Below, one piece after another: positions 1-6,051 of a DNA stretch of 6,051 nucleotides (within the stretch, counting starts at the first letter, position 1; the number at the start of each line of letters is the position of its first letter). Origin of the DNA: an uncultured Alistipes sp. (GTDB lineage: Bacteria; Bacteroidota; Bacteroidia; Bacteroidales; Rikenellaceae). Location of the stretch: the NCBI GenBank assembly GCA_947174295.1, contig CAMWIG010000129.1, positions 1 to 6,051 of the forward strand. Direction: 5' to 3'. The notes beneath the pieces were generated by a model. That model was not told the DNA's origin, searched no databases, and saw only the letters and a list, made by a program, of their open reading frames with translations. The position numbers and the translations under genes were made by a program.

Positions 1-1
1 C

Positions 2-1921
2 ACCAGCGAGCCCTACATCGAGCTCGCGGGCATCGAGGAGCGCCTGCTCACCAGCGTAACGCGCAACACCACCGCCCTGACGCTCTACACAAACGACGAA
101 TGGGTGGCCGAATCGTCCGACGAGACATGGTGCACGGTCGAGACGCCCGGCAGCGCCGGCGGCCGCCACTCGGTGAACATAGTCTGCGCGAGCAACACCT
201 CGCACGAGCAGCGCACGGCCCGCGTAACCTTCCGCGCAAAGAACTCGGCAGGCATCAGCCGGTCGTTCGAGGTCGTGCAGAGCGACGAGTTCGCCGCACC
301 GGAAATCGTCCTGGCCAAGGACGAGAGCGGCCGCATCTCGCTCTCGTGGGACGCGGTGATGGGCGCCGTGAAGTACATGGTCGTATTGAAGAACGGCGAC
401 GCGACGATTGCCGAAATCGACAACGGCACGGCGACCGGGTGCGACCTGTCGGCCGACAAGGTATTCGCCGAGCCCGAGTACGCGGGCATGTTCTCCGTAT
501 CGGTGCGGGCGCTGTCCGACGAGCCGGAGATATTCTCCGACAGCAACACCGCCGAGGCCAACAGCCACTTCGCATCGGGCGAGGGCACGGCCGAGAGTCC
601 GTTCGTCGTCGACGCGCCTTACTGCCTGCGCAACATCGCACTGGTCAACGATATAGCCGCCGGCTGCCACTACCGTCTGGACTACACGCCCGTATTCGGC
701 GAGGACTTCGAGCCTATATGTTCGCCAGCAACCCCGTTCAAAGGCATCTTCGACGGCAACGGCAAGACAATCGCCGACTGGGACATACGCCCGATGGCCG
801 ACCGGCGCAACTACTTCGGGCTGTTCGGCGGCGTGGACAAGAATGCCGAAGTGTCGAACCTGCGCTTCGAGAACTGCTCGCTCTACATCGCCAACGACGG
901 CGGCTCGGTGGACAAGACCGGCAACGGATTCGCATGGGTGGCCGGCACGAACAAGGGTACGATACGCAACATCGCCGTCGCAGGCTGCACCGTGGCATGC
1001 GAGACGGGCACGTCGCCGCTGTATGTGGGCGGCATCGCTGCCGACAACAGCGGCACGGTATCCGACTGCCGCGTATCGGGTTCGTTCTCAGCAGCATCCG
1101 ACCGCAACAAGACCGACGTCTTCGACTGCGGTGGCATCGCGGCCTACAACACGGGGCTCATCGAGAACTGTGTGAACGACGCACCGATAGCGGCCATGAA
1201 CCAGGTGGGCGGCATCGTCGGCATGAACGGAGGTTCTGTCATCGGATGCGTCAACAACGGCGACATCACGGCCAACTACTATTTCGGCGGCGTGGTGGGC
1301 TACACCACCTCATCGAGCGCCACCTGCATCATCGAGCGATGCACGAACACTGGAACGCTCACCATGGACGAACCCTCGGGCATGGGTCGCGGAGCTGCCT
1401 ATATGGGCGGCATCACCAGCCGCATCTACTCGCCCAAGACCACTATTTCGAAGTGCTGCAACACGGGCGATCTGATTGTCGGCGCGTCGGCCTCGTCGTC
1501 GGCACTGCGCGTCGGAGGCCTGGTGGGCCATACCAACAAGGCCGGTTCGCTGACCGACTCCTACAACACGGGCAGCGCCACGATTCGCTGCAAGGTCAAC
1601 TACGGCGGCATCGTGGGCGAGATGGCCAGCCAGAAAGCTCTAATCACCAACTGCTACACGGTCGGCAGCGCCACTGTCGACGACGGAGGTTCGGGCAACG
1701 TAGCCGCAGCATTCGGCAAAGCCGATGCCACGGCCGTAATCACCTGCTGCTACGCTCTCGACAACGGCCGGGAATTTGCACTCGGCTCGACGGACGGAAT
1801 CGTCGGAGGAGGCCTTCTGAGCGACAGCCGAATGCAAGACCCCGCATCCTTCGAGGGCTGGGACTTCATCGGCACATGGCAGCAGGGCGGCGGAGCATAT
1901 CCCTACCCCGTGCTTAGATAG
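2..1921 (+). CDS. Secreted BACON / Fn3-like / GLUG-repeat beta-helix protein, 5' end missing
   Basis: The frame is open from base 2 and ends at TAG 1919-1921, giving 639 visible residues; the N-terminus lies outside the window. An internal GTG at 104 falls inside the first domain and is not the true start. Residues 1-93 look like a BACON domain: a DEW...TWC tryptophan pair, an N-x-S-x-E-x-RTA-x-VTF strand and a closing FEVVQ. Residues about 99-187 look like fibronectin type III (SLSWDAVMGAVKYMVV, then FSVSVRAL). Residues about 193-620 form a parallel beta-helix, opening with a GxGTxxSPFVV...PY lead-in and FDGNGKTI, then GLUG-type repeats (VGGIVG...). The C-terminus has the common closing motif W...YPYPVLR and no recognisable type IX sorting domain. 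BACON and GLUG proteins of Bacteroidota are usually exported lipoproteins that bind carbohydrate or act as adhesins; the exact role here is unknown. An upstream lipoprotein signal is expected but not visible. A terminator follows 19 bases after the stop, so this is the last gene of its transcript. Confidence 0.88.
   Translation, partial: TSEPYIELAGIEERLLTSVTRNTTALTLYTNDEWVAESSDETWCTVETPGSAGGRHSVNIVCASNTSHEQRTARVTFRAKNSAGISRSFEVVQSDEFAAPEIVLAKDESGRISLSWDAVMGAVKYMVVLKNGDATIAEIDNGTATGCDLSADKVFAEPEYAGMFSVSVRALSDEPEIFSDSNTAEANSHFASGEGTAESPFVVDAPYCLRNIALVNDIAAGCHYRLDYTPVFGEDFEPICSPATPFKGIFDGNGKTIADWDIRPMADRRNYFGLFGGVDKNAEVSNLRFENCSLYIANDGGSVDKTGNGFAWVAGTNKGTIRNIAVAGCTVACETGTSPLYVGGIAADNSGTVSDCRVSGSFSAASDRNKTDVFDCGGIAAYNTGLIENCVNDAPIAAMNQVGGIVGMNGGSVIGCVNNGDITANYYFGGVVGYTTSSSATCIIERCTNTGTLTMDEPSGMGRGAAYMGGITSRIYSPKTTISKCCNTGDLIVGASASSSALRVGGLVGHTNKAGSLTDSYNTGSATIRCKVNYGGIVGEMASQKALITNCYTVGSATVDDGGSGNVAAAFGKADATAVITCCYALDNGREFALGSTDGIVGGGLLSDSRMQDPASFEGWDFIGTWQQGGGAYPYPVLR
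1022..1681 (+). repeat. GLUG-type tandem repeats inside the beta-helix
   Basis: Repeat units start near bases 1022 (YVGGIAADNSG), 1121 (FDCGGIAAYNTG), 1199 (NQVGGIVGMNGG), 1280 (YFGGVVGYTT), 1400 (YMGGITSRIY), 1508 (RVGGLVGHTN) and 1598 (NYGGIVGEMA). Each has a [V/F/Y]GG[IVL]xx turn, then about 10-20 residues later a strand of the form [IVL]xxC[YVT]N[TN]G. Weaker copies flank the array at about 809-900 (YFGLFGG...FENCSLY), 929-990 (WVAGTNKG...VAGCTVA) and 1697-1760 (AAAFGKAD...ITCCYA). Unit length varies from about 78 to 120 bases, and the DNA copies have diverged, so this is an old protein-level repeat rather than a recent DNA tandem array. GLUG motifs are known from bacterial surface proteins; the beta-helix fold is inferred from the regular glycine/hydrophobic pattern. 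Confidence 0.85.
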
Positions 1922-1940
1922 CTGCACGACACCCGAAACG

Positions 1941-1976
1941 AAATGCCGGGGCATGCGAAACTGCCCCGGCATTTTG
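1941..1976 (+). terminator. Rho-independent terminator of the GLUG-protein gene
   Basis: A perfect 13-bp inverted repeat (1941-1953, AAATGCCGGGGCA, with 1962-1974) encloses an 8-base loop (1954-1961). The stem core is GC-rich, and a run of four T (1972-1975) starts inside the last stem bases and ends one base beyond them. It begins 19 bases after the upstream stop codon, the usual place for an intrinsic terminator. The A-run on the left arm pairs with the T-run, which extends the stem and would also give weak termination on the other strand, but no gene converges from the right. It separates the GLUG-protein transcript from the HTCS gene. Confidence 0.88.
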
Positions 1977-2003
1977 AGATTACACACCGAAAAACTATTT
2001 TTG
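1973..2003 (+). promoter_or_regulatory. Bacteroidota-type promoter for the HTCS gene
   Basis: TTTG at 1973-1976 is followed after 19 bases by TATTTTTG at 1996-2003. This matches the published Bacteroides consensus of TTTG near -33 and TAnnTTTG near -7, including the spacing. The -7 box ends only four bases before the ATG at 2008, so transcription should start at or within a few bases of the start codon. The -33 TTTG shares three bases with the right arm of the terminator stem and lies within or just past its T-run. No Shine-Dalgarno-like sequence lies between the box and the ATG, and there is no room for one on such a transcript. Confidence 0.72.
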
Positions 2004-2007
2004 CAGT

Positions 2008-5000
2008 ATGTCGATACGCAAACTCATCATCCTGCTCTTGGCCGCATGCAGTCTGGCGACGAGAGCCGCAGGCGAAGAGGAGACCAAATTCTACTTCCGC
2101 ACGCTGGGCATCCAGCAGGGACTCTCCAACCAGATGGTCAACGCCACAGTCAAGGATTCGTGCGGATTCGTATGGGTCGGCACGGCCGACGGTCTGAACC
2201 GCTACGACGGCATGCGCTTCCGCGTATTCCGTCACGAGCCCGACAATCCCAACTCGCTGTCGACATCGTGGGTCAACTGCCTCTACATCACCGGCGACGG
2301 CCGTATGCTGGTGGGCACCGAACGGGGCGTGAACGTCTACGACCCCGAGAAGGAGAACTTCAAGATGCTATCGGCCGTCAACGACACCCGCAATCTGCTG
2401 GGCAATCTTCGCGTGCGCTGCTTCTGCGAGGACTCGAAAGGCATGCTGTGGATAGGCACGCTCGACGGTCTGCTCTGCTTCGACACCGCAAATTCGCGCA
2501 TCGCATTCTACAAAATCAACTTCCACGACCACGACAAGATGCACAACGAGATACGCTCGCTGTGCGAAGACGCCGAAGGACGCATGTGGATAGGCACGTT
2601 CGACGGCCTCTACCGCCGCAATGCCGACGGTGCAGGACTATTCGAACCTATATCGCTCCACGACACCTCCGCCGGCGGCAGCGGCGACAACCTGCTCGTA
2701 TCGGGACTCTACATCGCGCCGCAGACCCCGAATCTGCTCTACGCGGCCACCTCGGCCGGATTGCGCATCCGCGACATGGCGACGGGCAGAGTGAGGGTCT
2801 TCGACACCGCCAACAGCGCAATCGGAGGCAACGACGTGCGCGCCGTCGGGCCTTACGACGACACCCGTCTGCTCGTGGCCACGGGCGGCGGCCTGTCGGT
2901 ATTCGACATGCGGACGGGGCATATGACCAACTTCACCAACTCGCTCACCGACCCCACGTCGCTGCCTACGCACATGGTCACCAATCTGTTTTCGGACGAC
3001 AACGGCATAATCTGGATAGGCACCACCTACGGTCTGGCCTGCTGCAACCGCTACCGCCGGCCGATAGACCTGCACTACGTCAACACCGTCGACCGCCACG
3101 GCAACATCACCCGCGAGACGGTCACCGATCTGGCCGTCTTTCCCGAAGCCGACGAGATATGGATAGGCACCAACAACGGCCTGCGGCGCTACGACTCCGA
3201 CATGCGGCTGCTGCGCCATTACACGACGGCCGACTCTCCGCTGCCGCACAACAACATCAAGCGCCTGCTCATCGACAGCCGCGGCGTGATGTGGATAGGC
3301 ACCAACAACGGAGTGGTCTACACCGACCGCAGCCGCAGCGAATTCCGCCATGTCGCGACGCCCAGGAACGACTTCGCCTTCAAATACGTCTACGACATGA
3401 AGGAGGATTCCGACGGCGACATAATAGTCAACATCAGCAGCGGAATATGTTTCATCCGCCCCACGCGCGACGCCTCGGGCGAAATCGCGCATCTGGACTT
3501 CGAGACGCTCTACATCGACAATCTGCTATCGACCTACAACAGCGACGTGCCGTACTTCGAGCCCGACCGAAGCGGCAACATATGGATAGGCTCCCTGAGC
3601 GACGGCATTTTCCGCTACGACAAGCAGAAGCGCACCGTCACGCAGTACCGCAACGAACCCTCGAACCGCACCAGCATATCGAGCAACCGCATCTATTCGA
3701 TACACGCCGACGCTCTGAACCGCATATGGATAGGCACCGACCTCGGATTGTGCCGATACGACGAAAAGACCGACGGTTTCGAGAGAATCGAGGCATGTTC
3801 CGGGCTGGCGATACGCACCATCGTCTCCGACAGTTCGAACCGACTGTGGATAGCATCGAGCAACCGGCTGGTTATGTTCGACTACGGACTCGACTACAAA
3901 ATCGGATGCGACATCTCGCAGGAGCTCAACATGAACGACATAGAGTACAACAGCGCCTGCACGGCAGGCGACCGCATCTATCTGGGCGGCTGCGGAGGCT
4001 ACATAGACTTCGATTCCAACGACATCGAGGTCGACATGCGGCGCTATCCGGTGCGTCTGACCTCGTTCGAAATCCACGACACGGCCGTCACTCCCGACAT
4101 GCGCCGCGACGGACGCGTCGTACTCGACCGTTCCGTTACGCTGTGCGACCGCATACGCCTGCGCCACGACGAGAACTTCTTCCGCATCGACTTCGCCATG
4201 CTCGACTACACCTTCGGCAGCGGCAACACCTACTCCTACATGCTCGAAGGCTACGACAAATCGCCGCAGACGACCGACGACACGCATCCCTATGCCCTCT
4301 ATTCGCACATTCCGCCCGGACGCTACACCTTCCGCGTCGAGGCCGTCAGCTCCGACGGCATACGGAGCGAGAACAGCGCGCAGGCGGAGATCGTCATCAG
4401 TCCGGCGTGGTACCACAGCACGGCTGCGCGCATAGGCTACGCCGTTCTCTTCGCGGGCCTCTGCTCGCTCGCCGTACACCTCATCCGCATGCGCATACGG
4501 CTGTCGCGCGAGCTGAAACAGGAGATAATGCAACGCGAACGCTACGACGAAATCAACCGCACGAAGATGGCCTTCTTCACAAACATATCGCACGAGTTCA
4601 AGACTCCGCTCACGCTGATTCTCGGGCCTATCGAGACCATGCTCGAAACAGCCGACGAGAACCAGCGCCGGCTGCTGCTGGTCATGAAGCACAATGCCGA
4701 ACGGCTGCTGCGTCTGATAAATCAGATTATGGACCTGCGCAAGATCGACAACGACCGCATGCAGGTCACTCGCAGCATGGGCGACATCGTGGCGTTCAGC
4801 CGCGAGATATTCGGTCTGTTCAGCGACCACGCCGCACGCCGGCACATCGACTATACGTTCGAGTCGCACCCGTTCTGCATCAACTCGCTCTTCGACTGCG
4901 ACAAGGTGGAGAAAATCGTCTACAACCTGCTCTCCAACGCATTCAAGTTCACGCCCGACGGCGGAAGCATACGCCTGCGAATCGAAACCGACTCTCCGAA

Positions 5001-6051
5001 CGGCCGCGACATCATCCGCCTGACGGTCGAGGATTCGGGATGCGGCATCGCGGCCGAAGACCTGCCCCACATCTTCGACCGCTTCTACCAGACCGAAAAC
5101 CGTCCGCACGAGCAGGCCGAGGGGTCGGGCATCGGGCTGACGCTCACGCGCGACTATGCGCGTCTGCACGGCGGCGACGTCGCCGTGGAGAGCACTCCGG
5201 GCTGCGGCAGCCGATTCACTGTCACCCTGCCCTACCGCAACTCTTCGGAACCGTCGGCCGCCGCAGAGCTCGCCATGTCGGAGCAGATGCCGCGGGCCGA
5301 CGACAACCGGCTGAAAATAGTAGTCGTGGAGGACAACGAAGAGATGCGCGACTTCCTGCGCTCGACGCTCGACGGCACCTACGACGTGACGACGGCCCGC
5401 GACGGCCGCATCGGCTTGGAGAAGATTCGGCAGATTGTGCCCGACCTGATAATCTCCGACCTGATGATGCCGCACATGGACGGCTTCGAACTGTGCCGCT
5501 GCGTGCGCGACGACGCACAGACAAGCCACATTCCGTTCATCATGCTGACGGCCAAGAACAACGAGGCCGACATACAGACGAGCTACGACTGCGGGGCCGA
5601 TGTCTTTCTATCGAAGCCTTTCAGCGTCAAGACTCTGCGAACACGCATCGAGGCTCTCATCGAATCGCGGGCCAAGCTGCAAAGGCTCTACCGCAAGAAG
5701 ATTCTGTCGACACCCTCGGACATCGAGGTCGAATCCGAGAACGACAAATTCATCCTGCGCGTGGTGCGCATCATCGAGGAGAATCTCGAAAATCCCGACT
5801 TCAACGTCTCGATGCTCTGCGATGCGCTCGCGCTCTCCTATCTGACCGTCTACCGCAAAGTCAAGGCGCTGACGGGTGACACGGTCAACGACTTCATCCG
5901 CGCCGTGAAGCTCAAACGCGCGGCGCAATATCTGCGTTCGGGCGAGCTGCGAATCTCGGAGATTCTCTACAAGTCGGGCTTCAACAGCCACTCCTACTTC
6001 ACCAAGTGTTTCAAGGAGTATTTCGGCATGACGCCCAAGGAGTACATGGAG
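2008..6051 (+). CDS. Hybrid two-component system sensor histidine kinase / AraC-type response regulator (HTCS), 3' end cut
   Basis: One-protein sensor-regulator of the type that controls polysaccharide-utilisation loci. ATG 2008 is the only plausible start: an in-frame TGA lies at 1975-1977 and no other start lies between. The 1348 visible residues run, in order: signal peptide (1-22); periplasmic double propeller with 14 blades (about 28-670, WIGT...GL...YD motifs); Y_Y_Y domain (about 715-800, ending PPGRYTFRVEA); a transmembrane helix (about 807-827); HisKA with phospho-acceptor H862 in NISHEFKTPL; HATPase with N-box N977, G1 DSGCG (1009-1013), F-box (1022-1028) and G2 GSGIGL (1039-1044); a receiver with acidic pair E1108-D1109, phospho-acceptor D1151, T1181 and K1203; and an AraC HTH domain (about 1248-1348). 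All catalytic residues are present, so it should be active. The window stops in the usual final GMTPKEYME motif, so only a few residues should be missing. It has its own promoter. The ligand and target genes cannot be read from this window. Confidence 0.96.
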   Translation, partial: MSIRKLIILLLAACSLATRAAGEEETKFYFRTLGIQQGLSNQMVNATVKDSCGFVWVGTADGLNRYDGMRFRVFRHEPDNPNSLSTSWVNCLYITGDGRMLVGTERGVNVYDPEKENFKMLSAVNDTRNLLGNLRVRCFCEDSKGMLWIGTLDGLLCFDTANSRIAFYKINFHDHDKMHNEIRSLCEDAEGRMWIGTFDGLYRRNADGAGLFEPISLHDTSAGGSGDNLLVSGLYIAPQTPNLLYAATSAGLRIRDMATGRVRVFDTANSAIGGNDVRAVGPYDDTRLLVATGGGLSVFDMRTGHMTNFTNSLTDPTSLPTHMVTNLFSDDNGIIWIGTTYGLACCNRYRRPIDLHYVNTVDRHGNITRETVTDLAVFPEADEIWIGTNNGLRRYDSDMRLLRHYTTADSPLPHNNIKRLLIDSRGVMWIGTNNGVVYTDRSRSEFRHVATPRNDFAFKYVYDMKEDSDGDIIVNISSGICFIRPTRDASGEIAHLDFETLYIDNLLSTYNSDVPYFEPDRSGNIWIGSLSDGIFRYDKQKRTVTQYRNEPSNRTSISSNRIYSIHADALNRIWIGTDLGLCRYDEKTDGFERIEACSGLAIRTIVSDSSNRLWIASSNRLVMFDYGLDYKIGCDISQELNMNDIEYNSACTAGDRIYLGGCGGYIDFDSNDIEVDMRRYPVRLTSFEIHDTAVTPDMRRDGRVVLDRSVTLCDRIRLRHDENFFRIDFAMLDYTFGSGNTYSYMLEGYDKSPQTTDDTHPYALYSHIPPGRYTFRVEAVSSDGIRSENSAQAEIVISPAWYHSTAARIGYAVLFAGLCSLAVHLIRMRIRLSRELKQEIMQRERYDEINRTKMAFFTNISHEFKTPLTLILGPIETMLETADENQRRLLLVMKHNAERLLRLINQIMDLRKIDNDRMQVTRSMGDIVAFSREIFGLFSDHAARRHIDYTFESHPFCINSLFDCDKVEKIVYNLLSNAFKFTPDGGSIRLRIETDSPNGRDIIRLTVEDSGCGIAAEDLPHIFDRFYQTENRPHEQAEGSGIGLTLTRDYARLHGGDVAVESTPGCGSRFTVTLPYRNSSEPSAAAELAMSEQMPRADDNRLKIVVVEDNEEMRDFLRSTLDGTYDVTTARDGRIGLEKIRQIVPDLIISDLMMPHMDGFELCRCVRDDAQTSHIPFIMLTAKNNEADIQTSYDCGADVFLSKPFSVKTLRTRIEALIESRAKLQRLYRKKILSTPSDIEVESENDKFILRVVRIIEENLENPDFNVSMLCDALALSYLTVYRKVKALTGDTVNDFIRAVKLKRAAQYLRSGELRISEILYKSGFNSHSYFTKCFKEYFGMTPKEYME
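2173..3990 (+). repeat. Fourteen beta-propeller blade repeats of the HTCS sensor domain
   Basis: Blade motifs of the form [W/hydrophobic]-[I/V]-G-[T/S]-x2-G-[L/V]-x3-D recur with centres near residues 56, 102, 148, 194, 245, 290 and 336, and then 385, 429, 474, 526, 574, 614 and 658. Spacing is 40-52 residues. Fourteen blades fit the two seven-bladed propellers known from crystal structures of HTCS sensor domains. Blades 2, 5, 6, 10 and 14 have lost the tryptophan, and blade 10 (residues 472-484, DIIVN...GICFIR order) is the most degenerate. In the family the ligand sits in the second propeller / dimer interface; which residues bind here is not visible. The split into two sevens is inferred from the count. 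Confidence 0.85.

Noticed and set aside
104..106. GTG as the start of the GLUG protein
   Set aside because: The frame is open to the window edge and the codons before 104 continue the BACON domain (LTLYTNDEW), so this valine is internal.
100..1917. A 605-codon + strand frame almost coincident with the GLUG-protein frame
   Set aside because: The equal length is coincidence. The product is Arg/His/Gly-rich low-complexity sequence with no repeats of its own, whereas the frame ending at 1921 shows BACON, Fn3 and GLUG motifs throughout.
1941..1976. The intergenic hairpin as an attachment site, operator or small-RNA structure
   Set aside because: A perfect GC-rich stem with a T-run 19 bases after a stop codon is fully explained as an intrinsic terminator; no integrase or repeat copy is present in the window.
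2449..3855. Regularly recurring short repeats as a CRISPR-like or binding-site array
   Set aside because: The repeats are only 9 bases long, in frame, irregularly spaced in multiples of three, and encode the Trp-Ile-Gly core of propeller blades.
3526..5529. A 667-codon antisense open frame opposite the HTCS
   Set aside because: It is rich in Val, Ala and Arg with no recognisable domain, no promoter and no start context, and it mirrors the codons of the kinase and receiver. It is a shadow of biased third positions, not a nested gene.
1953..5879. A 1308-codon open frame on the + strand overlapping the HTCS in another frame
   Set aside because: Its translation is dominated by Arg, His, Pro and Ala with no domains, and it begins inside the terminator hairpin. 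Such frames arise because the HTCS codons end mostly in G or C, which removes stops from the shifted frame. The HTCS frame explains all conserved motifs.

Overview
The window suggests a GC-rich member of the Bacteroidota. A human- or animal-gut Alistipes / Rikenellaceae-type genome is the best guess, from three signs: a hybrid two-component system (HTCS) of the kind almost confined to this phylum, a BACON + GLUG-repeat surface protein, and a phylum-type promoter (TTTG, 19-nt gap, TAnnTTTG). The genus is inferred from GC-rich codon use plus frequent ATA codons; no marker gene is present.

Layout: two genes, both on the + strand and both cut by the window edges. Bases 2-1921 are the 3' part of a secreted repeat protein (partial BACON domain, a fibronectin-III-like domain, then a long beta-helix of GLUG-type repeats with a closing C-terminal motif). 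Bases 1922-2007 are an 86-base intergenic gap holding a 13-bp perfect rho-independent terminator hairpin, followed at once by a phylum-type promoter whose -33 box lies inside the terminator's T-run. Bases 2008-6051 encode an almost complete HTCS sensor-regulator (1348 codons visible). Its parts are a signal peptide, 14 propeller blades, a Y_Y_Y domain, one transmembrane helix, a histidine kinase, a receiver and an AraC-type DNA-binding domain. It lacks only the last few residues and the stop.

How they may work together: HTCS proteins bind a glycan breakdown product in the periplasm, pass phosphate from His to Asp within one polypeptide, and activate a nearby polysaccharide-utilisation locus (PUL). 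The GLUG/BACON protein ends its own transcription unit and may be a surface adhesin or binding protein. No SusC/SusD pair or glycoside hydrolase is visible, so the substrate cannot be named. The HTCS has its own promoter, and the predicted transcription start falls within a few bases of the ATG, which implies a leaderless or nearly leaderless mRNA.

I see no mobile element, CRISPR array, tRNA or rRNA. I found no clearly new system. The most unusual points are the terminator/promoter overlap with a probable leaderless start, and several non-consensus residues in the HTCS Y_Y_Y and AraC domains.
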